Part shown: in pieces, positions 17,820-27,737 of the stretch
Numbering within the stretch: the stretch's first letter is position 1
Layout: each line of letters begins with the position of its first letter
Assembly: GCF_000312545.1 (NCBI RefSeq)
Contig: NZ_HE997540.1
Coordinates: forward strand, 355,794 to 419,793
Source: Bartonella senegalensis OS02
Lineage (GTDB): Bacteria; Pseudomonadota; Alphaproteobacteria; Rhizobiales; Rhizobiaceae
DNA: 64,000 nucleotides
Direction of reading: 5' to 3'
Translations under genes and position numbers: made by a program
The notes under the pieces: generated by a model
What the model saw: only the letters and a program-made list of their open reading frames with translations
Database searches by the model: none
Told to the model about the DNA's origin: nothing

Positions 17820-17850
17820 TACCAATATCCTTCCTTTGATTGTGAAAAAA

Positions 17851-18666
17851 CTACCGGCTTCTGTACCGTTCTTCTAACATTGCAACAACCGCATTTAACT
17901 GATCTGATGAGAGCAGATTATAAGCCACAGCGGGTTTGTTTTCCTCTTTCTTAACTGTATAATAAGGTGCATAAGTGGGAATAGGAACCTTATCAAGCTG
18001 TACCACAACAAACGGCGTAGTCTGTGTTTTGTCCGCCTTTGCTAGCTCTATAGAAGAAGATGCATTTTGTCTTTCCTCTACTTTTATTTCCTTACTTGCT
18101 AAGTTTGTATTCTTGCTTGCTAAGCTTGTATTTATGAAACTTGGCACATTGCCAGAACGTTCTTGGGCAAAAGCGTAAGCGACATCATAGGGACGATCAT
18201 TATGAGGAACCTGAAGAGATCCATCACGTGAGCGCTTTTCATAAAAGGCATTCCCTCCTGCAACGCGAACATAGTACATATTCTTATAAGGAAAAGATAA
18301 ACCAGCGGTATGAAAAAACTTAGCGTTTTTGACTTTCTTATCCCGTTCACCGCGTAAAACAGCATCAGCTGCCTCTCTAACACGTGCAACAGATGCCGGC
18401 TCTGTCATAGGACGCGTTAAAACACCGGGAGCAAACTGTTTGTACTGACCAACAACACCACAAATCGTTTTTGGATAAGCACTTGAATTAACACGATTCA
18501 TAACAACCGTGCCAACGGCAATCATTCCTTCACGGCTAGTACGATTTGATTCGAAATACATTGCACGCATAAGGCATTGGCGCTCGGTCAATGGATACAT
18601 GACTGTTTTTGCTTTCCTCTTATCATCAACTTTTCCAGTACTCAAATGATCTGAAGCACATCCCAC
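17851..18666 (-). CDS. SleB-type cell wall hydrolase; lipoprotein start interrupted by an A9 tract
   Basis: The domain (residues ~25-140) is of the SleB/Hydrolase_2 type: RQCLMRAMYFESNRTSREGM, VVMNRVNSSAYPKTICGVV and FKF-like NAKFFHTAG segments, with the catalytic glutamate in YFES. It should cleave peptidoglycan. The open frame begins at a GTG (18666) that reads straight into VGCASDH. Upstream, ATG 18722 is followed by nine A; in that frame the product stops after 13 codons. With one more A the frame joins and gives MKKKIWTVFVSCFLAPFVI plus a VGC lipobox. The gene is therefore either expressed through slippage, phase-variable, or newly damaged. The C-terminal half is low in complexity. Confidence 0.75.
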   Translation of the reverse strand: MGCASDHLSTGKVDDKRKAKTVMYPLTERQCLMRAMYFESNRTSREGMIAVGTVVMNRVNSSAYPKTICGVVGQYKQFAPGVLTRPMTEPASVARVREAADAVLRGERDKKVKNAKFFHTAGLSFPYKNMYYVRVAGGNAFYEKRSRDGSLQVPHNDRPYDVAYAFAQERSGNVPSFINTSLASKNTNLASKEIKVEERQNASSSIELAKADKTQTTPFVVVQLDKVPIPTYAPYYTVKKEENKPAVAYNLLSSDQLNAVVAMLEERYRSR

Positions 18667-18710
18667 AATAACAAATGGTGCTAGAAAACAACTAACAAAA
18701 ACAGTCCAAA

Positions 18711-18722
18711 TTTTTTTTTCAT
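18711..18722 (-). other. A9 homopolymer directly after a start codon
   Basis: ATG at 18722-18720 is followed by exactly nine A (T9 on the plus strand, 18711-18719). Ten A would put the ATG in frame with the SleB-type protein and supply a full lipoprotein signal. Confidence 0.85.
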
Positions 18723-19587
18723 TTTATACAACACATCCCCATATCTTCAAAATTTGAATGAGTTTTAAATGTATCTTCAAAGAAAGTATACGGCTAATTG
18801 TTACCACTTAGTAAAATTTTAATACAAGAAGTAATTAAAAGGCATTTATGCAAAATAAAAAATAAAAAAACCTTAATTTACAAATTGAAAACTTTGTTAT
18901 TAATCGACAAATGTAGCAACGTCATATCAATCCTTACACCATTAATTGCAATAAAATAATATGCCTGCCAAAAACTCTCCAAAAATTTTACATCAGAGAA
19001 AGATTGGAGCCCCCAAACCGTCTCCATCAATACCTTAAGTAACCAACACAAATAATTTCCACTCCCTTCGAGTACAAATTTAAAGACACGGACCAGAAAA
19101 AAGCATCCTCCAGTTAAAACATAAAAACGTTACCACCCTATATCCAACTCCATTAAATTAAGAATTAAAAATCCGTACCATGACCTTTAAAAAAACCTTC
19201 TTGCTTGCCCATAATGCGTATATCACATCCCTACCCTGCTCTTCTCAAAAATACCTAATGTTTCTTAAAAAATCATTTTATGCATCATTATTAAAGATCC
19301 ATTTGCATAGTTTCTTAAACAGTATTTTAATAGCACCAATTGATATACTCTCTCTAAAAATACCAAGAGACACACAATGAAATTTCTCATGAAAATTTTG
19401 CCTCCACCATATAGGGCAATCAAAAAGACACAATATCATAAGCTGTGTTGAACGGCGTAAAAAAACAACAATAACTAAAAAATTTGTGAAAGTATTCAGG
19501 GGACTTTTTTAATAGGCAATTGAATAAGATCTTTTAGAAAATAGCCCAACTTTAGGAATATTCCCACTCTCAAAAACTAAAGGCTGA
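18723..19587. other. Non-coding AT-rich gap
   Basis: No supportable gene. A short open stretch at 19378-19450 (LPPPYRAIKKTQYHK) might be the N-terminal end of the recombinase remnant that follows, but the match is weak. Confidence 0.4.
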
Positions 19588-20221
19588 TTTCCTATTTCAA
19601 CAAAAAAAGAGGCTGATAAATATTTCAACCTTGTTCATATGACACTCATAAAGACATCTGGATTGATCTCCTGTTTTACAGGCTTGCGCCTTGGTGATGC
19701 TATTCGCATTAGCTGAAAAAATGTCAAAGATAACATTATTCATCTCAAAACAGAGAAAAGTAAATTCCAAACAGATGTTTTTCTTCCTATTTTAGCGGAA
19801 TTAGCAGAAACTCTTAAAACTGGTCCTATCGGAGATGAAACGTTCATTTGCGCCAGAGAAGGCAGAAAAAGAGCAAAAGCAAGCTTTTGACGCATTTCAT
19901 AGTAATAGTACCTCTAGCAAAGCAAGCATTAAAAAATCAGCGCATAGATTAAGAAAATTGGCAGCAACACGTGCTGCAAATTCAGGAACAAAGATAATAC
20001 AAATTAAAACGCTTTTTGGCTAGACAGATGATCATATGGCATCTCTTTACACGAAGAATGCAGATCGTAAAAAACTTGCATTGGAATCGATAAAAAAGCT
20101 TCAAAAAAATGAAGGATGGAAGCAACAGCTTCAAAACTCAAAACACTTTGAAGATAAGAGAATAGCACTATACAACCTTATTAAGATGAGCAACAATCTT
20201 AAAAGACTTACCCAGCAATAA
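19588..20221 (+). pseudogene. Phage-type tyrosine recombinase (integrase) pseudogene
   Basis: The catalytic domain can be read across two frames. Frame one gives FTGLRLGDAIRIS, a TGA at 19714 where tryptophan is expected, then KNVKDNIIHLKTEKSKFQTD and GDETFICAREGRKRAKASF. A one-base shift near 19885 leads to frame two: HRLRKLAATRAANSGTK, then TLFG, a TAG (20021) again replacing tryptophan, and TDDHMASLYTKNADRKKLAL. These hold the conserved Arg, the H-x-x-R box and the nucleophilic Tyr of the family. Three lesions rule out a working enzyme. It is the only sign of a past prophage or genomic island here; no tRNA or att repeat was found beside it. Confidence 0.85.
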
Positions 20222-20348
20222 AAAAGCTCTAAAAAATTAAAGACAAAGAAAAAAATACATAACGGAATCAAAAAACAATTACCTCTAAGATAATTTATTG
20301 ACTTCATTTTTATTTATTTCATGATTAATTGTTCTGTGAGAAGAAATT

Positions 20349-21071
20349 TTAATTTATTTCCTTCTCATCTACACCAACTTTATAAGTAAGATCATCACGA
20401 GGACGATCAAAAGACATGTGGGAACCTGTTATGATATAGTGCAGTGTTTCAGCAATATTGGTGACATGGTCTCCAATTCTTTCAATATTTTTTATACAAA
20501 AAAGCAAATGCGTACAAACCGTAATATTGCGCGCATCTTCCATCATATAAGTTAAAAGTTCACGAAAAAGAGAAGTATACAAAGCATCAATTTTACCATC
20601 ACGCTCGCGGACGGCATCAACATGATCCAATAAACGACTCGTGTAAGCATTCAATACTTCCTTTAACTGATTGAGCGCCAAAGTTGTAATTGTTTCAAGC
20701 CCACAGTAAAAGGCTTTAGGTTGACGTATTTCTGAAAGTGCAACTGTCCGCTTAGCAATGTTTTTCGCCATATCCCCAATCCGTTCAAGATCAGAAGACA
20801 TGCGAATAGCACCAACAATTTCACGCAGATCAACAGCCATCGGTTGGCGTTTGCAAATAATCGTAATCGCTTTTTCATCAATGTCGCGTTCTGCTTCATC
20901 TAAAAACAAATCATCGGCAATAACTGTAGCAGCAAGCTGAAGATCATTACACACTATCGACGCAACAGAACGTTCAATCATTTTTTCCGCGTGACCACCC
21001 ATTTGTGTAATCTTGGCTTCCAAATATTTGAGTTCTGCATCATAAGCACGAACAGTATGTTTCATAGACAT
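20349..21071 (-). CDS. phoU: Phosphate-transport regulator PhoU
   Basis: PhoU links the Pst transporter to the PhoR/PhoB two-component system and damps phosphate signalling. The 240-residue helical protein has the two PhoU repeats with the metal-cluster motifs: AERDIDEKAITIICKRQP and ERIGDMAKNIAKR in the first, and KNIERIGDHVTNIAETLHYI in the second. ATG 21071 begins MSMKHTVRAYDAELKYLEAK. It is last in the pst operon, 21 bases after pstB. phoB, which often follows in alphaproteobacteria, is absent. Confidence 0.95.
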   Translation of the reverse strand: MSMKHTVRAYDAELKYLEAKITQMGGHAEKMIERSVASIVCNDLQLAATVIADDLFLDEAERDIDEKAITIICKRQPMAVDLREIVGAIRMSSDLERIGDMAKNIAKRTVALSEIRQPKAFYCGLETITTLALNQLKEVLNAYTSRLLDHVDAVRERDGKIDALYTSLFRELLTYMMEDARNITVCTHLLFCIKNIERIGDHVTNIAETLHYIITGSHMSFDRPRDDLTYKVGVDEKEIN

Positions 21072-21092
21072 ATCCTATACTCCTCAATTCAC

Positions 21093-21851
21093 CTATCCAA
21101 AACGCCCCGTAATATAATCTTGTGTACGTTGCTCTTTTGGTGAGGTGAACATCATTTCAGTTGCCCCAACTTCTACCAAATGCCCTAAATGAAACATGGC
21201 TGTATATTGAGAAACACGCGCTGCCTGTTGCATTGAATGTGTCACAATGACAATTGTATAATCCTTTCGTAACGCATCGATAAGTTCTTCAATACGGGCC
21301 GTTGCAATTGGATCAAGAGCCGAACAAGGCTCATCCATCAAAATAACTTCAGGACTAACCGCAATAGCACGTGCAATACACAAGCGCTGTTGCTGCCCTC
21401 CCGACAAACCGGTTGCTGCCTCATGAAGACGATCTTTTACTTCTTCAAATAAACCTGCCTGCCTTAAACTTTTTTCAACCACATCATGTAATTCAGCACG
21501 AGATTTGACTAAACCGTGAATGCGCGGACCATAGGCAACATTCTCAAAAATAGATTTTGGAAAAGGGCTCGGCTTTTGAAAAACCATACCAACACGGGCT
21601 CGCAATTCTACAACATCAATGCGCGAGTCATAAATATTTTCTCCATCTAAAGTAATAAGTCCCGTTATTTTAGCGCCTTCAATCGTATCATTCATACGAT
21701 TAAAACAACGTAAAAAAGTTGACTTTCCGCAACCTGAAGGACCTATCAAAGCCGTGACCTGATGTTCAGGAATATCAAGAGTAATACCATGAAGAGCTTC
21801 TTTGCTTCCATAAAAAACCTTCACATCTTGACCACGCATTTTAATCTTCAT
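21093..21851 (-). CDS. pstB: Phosphate ABC transporter ATP-binding protein PstB
   Basis: PstB is the ATPase of the high-affinity phosphate importer. Walker A is [19 protein letters not shown], the Q-loop [12 protein letters not shown], the signature [16 protein letters not shown], and Walker [17 protein letters not shown], all intact and typical for PstB. I prefer ATG 21851 ([20 protein letters not shown]); the frame continues to a GTG at 21863. It follows pstA and precedes phoU on the same strand. Confidence 0.96.
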   Translation of the reverse strand: MKIKMRGQDVKVFYGSKEALHGITLDIPEHQVTALIGPSGCGKSTFLRCFNRMNDTIEGAKITGLITLDGENIYDSRIDVVELRARVGMVFQKPSPFPKSIFENVAYGPRIHGLVKSRAELHDVVEKSLRQAGLFEEVKDRLHEAATGLSGGQQQRLCIARAIAVSPEVILMDEPCSALDPIATARIEELIDALRKDYTIVIVTHSMQQAARVSQYTAMFHLGHLVEVGATEMMFTSPKEQRTQDYITGRFG

Positions 21852-21909
21852 TACAAAATTCACCTTATTTTAAAATACACACATTATCGAATTTCCTACT
21901 TTATAAAAG

Positions 21910-23202
21910 TTACTGGCGGCGTTCAAATCGTCGACGTAACAAAACCGCAGAAATATTCATAACAGAAAGAAACATCATTAATACGATAATAGCACCCGAC
22001 GTTTTTTCAACAAAAGCGCGTTCTGCTTCCCCTGCCCACATAAAAATTTGCACAGGCAAAGCTGTTGCAGGATCCATAGGTGTAGATGGAATATTTACAA
22101 CAAAAGCAACCATTCCTATCAAAAGCAAAGGCGCAGTTTCACCTAGCGCTTGCGCTACACCAATAATCGTACCAGTCAAAATACCAGGAGCCGCTAAAGG
22201 AAGAACATGATGAAAAACTACTTGTGTTTTCGATGCACCCAATCCTAAGGCTGCTGCACGAATAGAAAAAGGAATAGCACGCAAAGCAGAGCGTGTTGCA
22301 ATAATAATTGTTGGGAGCGTCATAAGAGTTAATACAAGGCCACCAACAAAAGAGGCTGAACGTGGTAATCCAAAAAAATTCACAAAAACTGCAAGTCCTA
22401 AAAGACCAAAAACAATCGAAGGAACAGCGGCAAGATTATTGATATTAACCTCTATAAAATCTGTAAATTTATTTTTACGTGCATATTCTTCCAAATAAAG
22501 AGCCGTTGCTATCCCTATTGGAAGTGAAAGCACTAAAACGATAACTATCATATAAAGAGAGCCGATGATCGCAACACCTAATCCTGCAGTCTCAGGACGA
22601 CTTGAAGCACCAAATGTAAAAAAACCAAAATTAAATGTTTTATAAAGCGTACCATCATGTGCTAAACGTCTCATCCATTCTACTTGGCGATTAGAAATTT
22701 TGCGTTTTTTTTCTGCTACATGCAAATCAATCTGTCCTTTATAAGCAGAATCAATATCCGCTGCTGCCAACACTTTGATTTTTTGCGTTGTACCAATCAG
22801 TTGTGGATTCTTTGTCACCATTTCCCGCAATTGAACACGTACACTATTTGAAAACATACGGTTAATATCCCGCAATGATGCATGATCATTTTGATCTATA
22901 TCAAGCTTTCTTGCCAAAGCATTGCGTACAAGAAGAGGATAATTAGCTGTTATAAGTACCTGTGGATTTGCCAAACGCTGACCACTTGGATCAATGACCT
23001 TCTCATCCAAATAAATCGATAATGTCATTTCACTTTGAAAAAAAGCTGTATATCCCTGACTAATAACAGACCATAAAAGTGCAAATAAAAAAAACAGACC
23101 AATAAAAATGGCAATCAAACCATACGCACGGAAACGACGCTCTGCCCAATATCGGCGTTTGAGGCCAATATTGCGACGAGACAAAGAAAAATCTTCATTC
23201 AT
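21910..23202 (-). CDS. pstA: Phosphate ABC transporter permease PstA
   Basis: This inner-membrane permease pairs with PstC. The 430-residue form has a long N-terminal extension with one membrane helix (GLIAIFIGLFFLFALLWSVI) and a periplasmic region of about 130 residues, as in alphaproteobacteria, before the permease core of six helices. The EAA-type loop for PstB contact is AALGLGASKTQVVFHHVLPL, followed by PGILTGTIIGVAQALGETAP. The ATG at 23202 overlaps the pstC stop by four bases. Confidence 0.95.
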   Translation of the reverse strand: MNEDFSLSRRNIGLKRRYWAERRFRAYGLIAIFIGLFFLFALLWSVISQGYTAFFQSEMTLSIYLDEKVIDPSGQRLANPQVLITANYPLLVRNALARKLDIDQNDHASLRDINRMFSNSVRVQLREMVTKNPQLIGTTQKIKVLAAADIDSAYKGQIDLHVAEKKRKISNRQVEWMRRLAHDGTLYKTFNFGFFTFGASSRPETAGLGVAIIGSLYMIVIVLVLSLPIGIATALYLEEYARKNKFTDFIEVNINNLAAVPSIVFGLLGLAVFVNFFGLPRSASFVGGLVLTLMTLPTIIIATRSALRAIPFSIRAAALGLGASKTQVVFHHVLPLAAPGILTGTIIGVAQALGETAPLLLIGMVAFVVNIPSTPMDPATALPVQIFMWAGEAERAFVEKTSGAIIVLMMFLSVMNISAVLLRRRFERRQ

Positions 23203-24659
23203 TCATATTGTTCCCGATATTTACGTACGATATAAAGAGCAAGAATATTCATCAAAAGAGTCATAATAAAGAGTGTCATTCCCAAAGCAAAAGCAACAAG
23301 CGTTTGGGGGGAATTAAACTCAAAATCACCCGTCAATTGATTCACAATCTTAACCGTCATCGTAGTCATTGCTTCGAAGGGATTAAGTGTTAAGTTAGCC
23401 GCAACACCCGCCGCTAAAACTACAATCATCGTCTCTCCAATTGCGCGTGATGCTGTCAACAAAATTGCTCCCATAATCCCCGGAAGCGCTGCAGGTATAA
23501 CAACTTTTTTAATCGTTTCAGATTGCGTTGCACCTAAACCATAAGATCCCTCCCGTAAAATACGCGGAACAGCCGTAATAACATCATCCGATAAAGAGGA
23601 AACAAAAGGTATCAACATAATTCCCATCACAACTCCAGCGGTCAAAACACTTTGTGCCATAATAAAACCAACACCACCAGAAAGAGAAACAGAGAGATCC
23701 CGTAAGAATGGTCCGACAACCTTCAAAGCAAAAAAACCATAAACAATGGTTGGAATACCCGCAAGAACTTCTAACAGTGGCTTTACTATTGATCGTAATC
23801 GAGCCGAAGCATATTCAGCCATATAAAGAGCTGAAAATAATCCTATTGGCACAGCAAAAAGCATTGCTACAAATGCAATATAAAGTGTGCCCGCAAGCAA
23901 CGGTATTAAACCAAATTGCCCCACTTCACTCTCCGAACCACTCGCTGAAAAACGTGGATCCCAAACCGTTCCCAAAAAGAAGTTTGAAAAGGGTACAGAC
24001 TGAAAGAAACTCACCGTTTGAAAGAACATAGAAAGTGCAATAGCAGCTGTCGTCAAAACCGCAACGATAGATGCGCAAACCAATCCAATAACAATCAAAC
24101 ACTCAACTTTATTGCGCGCACGCTGATGTGGAGAAATTTGCATAATTCCACAGATAAAACCACAAGATGCAATGACAAAAAGGACACAATGACCAATAAA
24201 CTTTAACTTTTCAGAAGAATTAACCAATGACTGTGCTATCCTTAACACAGCATCTGATGCTTTATGAGGAAAAACAAATCCTTTTGCTAATAACCATGCT
24301 CGCACTTCTTCATACGAGGCGCTGATAAGATCGCCTTCAAAGTGATGAAGTCTTTTGACCAGATTTCGAATAGTCTCCACAATAAGATCATGATTAACAA
24401 GACTTGTTACATGTTTACTGTATGCCTCAACCTCTCGAAAGGTGCTATACTCTAAATAAATTGCGCTGCCACCATCCCAAAAAATTAAAAAAACAAGAGC
24501 TGGAAGAACAGTTATCAAAAAGGTCCACCAGCTGTAATAACAGGCACGAGAATGCATCTTGACTTGTGTGTATTCAAGAGTGCGGGCTCGCATATAAGAA
24601 ATACAAAAGCCAACACACCCAAGAATGAATAACAAAAAAATAATGAAGGAAATGCGCAT
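23199..24659 (-). CDS. pstC: Phosphate ABC transporter permease PstC
   Basis: PstC is the partner permease of PstA. It is the long alphaproteobacterial type (~486 residues) with extra N-terminal membrane segments before the core. The core shows VPIGLFSALYMAEYAS, a family LEVLAGIPTIVYGFFAL stretch, and the cytoplasmic coupling loop GSYGLGATQSETIKKVVIP then RAIGETMIVVLAAG. I chose ATG 24659 (MRISFIIFLLFILGC); the frame extends four codons to a TTG at 24671. Its end overlaps the pstA start (ATGA). Confidence 0.95.
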   Translation of the reverse strand: MRISFIIFLLFILGCVGFCISYMRARTLEYTQVKMHSRACYYSWWTFLITVLPALVFLIFWDGGSAIYLEYSTFREVEAYSKHVTSLVNHDLIVETIRNLVKRLHHFEGDLISASYEEVRAWLLAKGFVFPHKASDAVLRIAQSLVNSSEKLKFIGHCVLFVIASCGFICGIMQISPHQRARNKVECLIVIGLVCASIVAVLTTAAIALSMFFQTVSFFQSVPFSNFFLGTVWDPRFSASGSESEVGQFGLIPLLAGTLYIAFVAMLFAVPIGLFSALYMAEYASARLRSIVKPLLEVLAGIPTIVYGFFALKVVGPFLRDLSVSLSGGVGFIMAQSVLTAGVVMGIMLIPFVSSLSDDVITAVPRILREGSYGLGATQSETIKKVVIPAALPGIMGAILLTASRAIGETMIVVLAAGVAANLTLNPFEAMTTMTVKIVNQLTGDFEFNSPQTLVAFALGMTLFIMTLLMNILALYIVRKYREQYE

Positions 24660-24722
24660 ATTGTCTTTCAAGTGTTATAAAAAAGTCGCACAAAAAACTC
24701 CTACACCAGTAAATACAGAAAA

Positions 24723-25769
24723 TTATTTCAAATTCATCACTCTACCAGCAGAAAAAGCAGAACGCTGCGCTTGGCGCTCTTTTTCAGAAGCAACAACCAA
24801 GCCATATTCAGCTAGTGGACCATTGGGACCAATCATTTGATCAGAAAGAAAAAAGTCTACATATTCCCGCAAACCTGGAACAATACCTAAATGCGCTTTC
24901 TTAACATAGAAGAAAAGTGGACGAGAAACTGGATATTGGCCATTAGAGATTGTTTCAACAGTCGGCGTAAAACCACTCATATCTGCAACCTTTAGTCTAT
25001 CAGCATTATTCTGATAAAAAGACAAACCAAAAACACCAACCCCTGTTTTATTAGAAGTGAGACGCGCAAATGTTTCAGAATAATCACCATCAATATCAAT
25101 GGCTTTACCATCCTTGCGCACTGCAACACAAGCAGCGTGTATTGCCTTATCATCCATCCCCAAAGACTTCATCGCGTCCACTGCACCACTCTCCTTACAG
25201 CCGGCAGCTAACAGTTTTTCTTCAAAAACTTCACGCGTTCCATGCTTTTCTCCAGGAATATAAGCTGCTATCGTCCAATCAGGAAGAGTACTATTAACTG
25301 TACTCCATTTTGAAACGTCATTGGGCTCCAATTTTCCGTCTTTTATAATCCGAGCAGCAAGCGCCCTATAAACATCCACTGGCTGTAATTTCCAATCAGG
25401 ACCATTTATATCTGTTGCAAAAACAATGCCATCATATCCAATGCGTATCTCTTCAACATCTTTTACACCAGCATCGAAACAAGACTGTAATTCACTGGGC
25501 TTCATTGCACGCGAAGCATTCACGATATCAATTGCATTCCCCCCAATGCCACGGCAAAATTCTTTAATACCAGCCCCTGTTCCACCCGATTCAATAACAG
25601 GAACCTTAAATTGTGGATAAATTTCTCCAAATGCTTCAGCAACAATTTTTTGATACGGTAAAACGGTAGACGAACCAGTCATCTGAATTTGTTCGCGTGC
25701 ATTTCCAACATTCACTGAAAACAAAACCGCAAAAACCACTCCCACTCCAACGGATAATAATCTGATCAT
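24723..25769 (-). CDS. pstS: Phosphate-binding periplasmic protein PstS
   Basis: PstS captures phosphate in the periplasm for PstCAB. The signal peptide is MIRLLSVGVGVVFAVLFSVN with cleavage after GNA; the mature part starts with the phosphate-loop signature QIQMTGSSTVLPYQKIVAEA, and later ESGGTGAGIKEFCRG and EKHGTREVFEEKLLA line the binding site. I chose ATG 25769 because GAGGGAG lies seven bases upstream; the open frame extends to 25859 but those residues add nothing recognisable. It heads the pstSCAB-phoU operon. I looked for a Pho box upstream and saw no convincing one. Confidence 0.93.
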   Translation of the reverse strand: MIRLLSVGVGVVFAVLFSVNVGNAREQIQMTGSSTVLPYQKIVAEAFGEIYPQFKVPVIESGGTGAGIKEFCRGIGGNAIDIVNASRAMKPSELQSCFDAGVKDVEEIRIGYDGIVFATDINGPDWKLQPVDVYRALAARIIKDGKLEPNDVSKWSTVNSTLPDWTIAAYIPGEKHGTREVFEEKLLAAGCKESGAVDAMKSLGMDDKAIHAACVAVRKDGKAIDIDGDYSETFARLTSNKTGVGVFGLSFYQNNADRLKVADMSGFTPTVETISNGQYPVSRPLFFYVKKAHLGIVPGLREYVDFFLSDQMIGPNGPLAEYGLVVASEKERQAQRSAFSAGRVMNLK

Positions 25770-25921
25770 CCATAAACTCCCTCGCATGTGTATCAAGACC
25801 TCTTGTTCGTACTCTATGGTCATCTGAATTCTAATGCACATTAGCAGCATAACAAACATAAAAAAACAATATTCATAATTTTTCTGATAAAATCATCTTT
25901 TAGCTTTTGTCGCAAAAAAAT

Positions 25922-26860
25922 TTAATTTGAACGCTTTAACTCAATGACATCCCAAAAAAGATGCGCAATATCCGTGCCACCAAAACGCTTAATTTCACGA
26001 ATTCCAGTAGGAGATGTTACATTGATTTCTGTTATATAATCTCCAATGACATCAATCCCTACAAGAAGAAGACCACGTTCCTTTAAATCTGAACCAATGC
26101 GTTCACAAATTTCATAATCACGTTTTGTTAAATCAATATTTTCTGCACGCCCTCCAACATGCATATTAGAGCGCATATCTGTTTGTGCAGCAATTCGATT
26201 AATTGCTCCAACAGGCACACCATCAAGTAAAATAATCCGTTTATCCCCTTTTCGCACATCATCCAAATAGCGCTGAACAATAAAAGGTTCACGATAAATT
26301 TTTGCAAAAATTTCCAGCAGCGATGCTAAATTACGATCATCCTGTTTCAAATGAAAAACACCTGCCCCCCCATTGCCGTAAAGTGGTTTGACAATAATGT
26401 CCCCAAAGGTAGCCCTAAAAGCCGTTATTTCTTCAATGTCTTTCGTAATTAATGTTTCCGGCATTAAATCAGGAAATTCGGTGACAAAAATCTTTTCTGG
26501 ACTATTACGCACCCATGCCGGATCATTCACAACTAATGTTTTGGGATGAACACGTTCTAATAAATGAGTCGTGGTGATATAATTGAGATCAAAGGGAGGA
26601 TCTTGGCGTAAAAGAATTACATCCATATCCATCAACTTCGTGCGGATAGGCTGCCCCAATTGGTAATGATTCCCCTCTTTATCATGTACTGTCAATGCTT
26701 CTAGTTTTACAATCACACAACCATCGCGCATAGATAAACGATCTGGTGTATAATGAAAGAGAGTGTGTCCACGTTCCTGTGCTGCTAAAGCAAGGGCAAA
26801 TGTTGTATCTCCTTGAATTTTAAGTGTTGAAATATGATCCATTTGAATGGCAACCTTCAT
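25922..26860 (-). CDS. gshB: Glutathione synthetase
   Basis: GshB joins gamma-glutamylcysteine and glycine with ATP. The 312-residue protein has the prokaryotic GSHase N-domain start ([20 protein letters not shown]), [14 protein letters not shown] in the first domain, and the ATP-grasp parts [21 protein letters not shown]-like [19 protein letters not shown] and the metal-binding [19 protein letters not shown]. Length and motifs are complete. It is a single gene, with ~150 bases to pstS and divergent from the MoeB-like gene. Confidence 0.96.
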   Translation of the reverse strand: MKVAIQMDHISTLKIQGDTTFALALAAQERGHTLFHYTPDRLSMRDGCVIVKLEALTVHDKEGNHYQLGQPIRTKLMDMDVILLRQDPPFDLNYITTTHLLERVHPKTLVVNDPAWVRNSPEKIFVTEFPDLMPETLITKDIEEITAFRATFGDIIVKPLYGNGGAGVFHLKQDDRNLASLLEIFAKIYREPFIVQRYLDDVRKGDKRIILLDGVPVGAINRIAAQTDMRSNMHVGGRAENIDLTKRDYEICERIGSDLKERGLLLVGIDVIGDYITEINVTSPTGIREIKRFGGTDIAHLFWDVIELKRSN

Positions 26861-26948
26861 GAATAAAACCTCCCTATAACTGAAAGCGGACTAGTCTATG
26901 CGCCATAAACTTAGTAAACCATAAAAGAACTATGACAAGAGAAAGCCT

Positions 26949-27737
26949 ATGATACAAGAAGCTAATACAAAATTAAGCAGTGAAGAAATCGAACGCTATG
27001 CACGCCACATCATTTTGCCTGAAATTGGTGGTGTGGGACAACAAAAGCTCAAAGCTGCACGTGTTCTGGTTATTGGTGCTGGCGGTCTTGGTGCTCCTGT
27101 TCTTACATATTTGGCTGCCGCTGGGGTTGGCACCCTTGGAATTGTTGATGACGACATCGTTTCGCTTTCCAATTTACAACGTCAAGTGATTCATAACACA
27201 AACACACTTAACCAATGTAAAACCGACAGTGCTAAAGCCACTCTAAACGCAATAAATCCTCATGTTACGGTTGAAAAACATACCCTACGCTTAGAGAAAA
27301 GTAATGTGGATACACTGCTCAACGCCTACCACATCATTGTTGATGGGAGTGATAATTTTGCCACACGCTATCTTCTTGCTGATCATGCAGCCCAATGTGC
27401 TAAACCATTAATAAGCGGTGCTGTAAGGCGTTTTGAGGGCTCATTGACGGTGCTTATGCCTTATAAAGACAATAATCCTCATTATCGTGATTTATTCCCA
27501 AATCCACCAGCTCCCAGCACTTTCCCAACATGTTCTGAAACTGGGATTATCGGCATTTTACCCGGAGTTATCGGAACACTCCAAGCAATGGAAGCCATTA
27601 AACTTATCACAAACATCGGTGAACCCTTAGTGGGAAAAATTCTCCTCTATAATGGATTGTCAGCGCAATTTAAGGTCATTACTTATAAACGATCAGATTC
27701 CAGTGCGAATGCAGCAGCCATCAAGCTTTGTGTGTAA
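26949..27737 (+). CDS. MoeB/ThiF/HesA-family adenylyltransferase
   Basis: This E1-like enzyme adenylates the C-terminal glycine of a small sulfur carrier (MoaD or ThiS type). The nucleotide site is VIGAGGLGAPVLTYLAAAGV with the following acid in GIVDDDIVSLSNLQRQV; the R and K/N contacts and SDNFATRYLLAD are normal; the catalytic cysteine is in FPTCSETGIIGILPGV. The CxxC zinc pair of E. coli MoeB is missing (the site reads PHYRDLFPNPP), as in many alphaproteobacterial HesA/MoeB proteins. Which carrier it serves cannot be told. Its end runs 55 bases into the 3' end of yejF on the other strand. Confidence 0.88.
   Translation: MIQEANTKLSSEEIERYARHIILPEIGGVGQQKLKAARVLVIGAGGLGAPVLTYLAAAGVGTLGIVDDDIVSLSNLQRQVIHNTNTLNQCKTDSAKATLNAINPHVTVEKHTLRLEKSNVDTLLNAYHIIVDGSDNFATRYLLADHAAQCAKPLISGAVRRFEGSLTVLMPYKDNNPHYRDLFPNPPAPSTFPTCSETGIIGILPGVIGTLQAMEAIKLITNIGEPLVGKILLYNGLSAQFKVITYKRSDSSANAAAIKLCV

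Noticed and set aside
25770-25920. Pho box upstream of pstS
   Set aside because: No pair of CTGTCA-like direct repeats at the right spacing could be seen.
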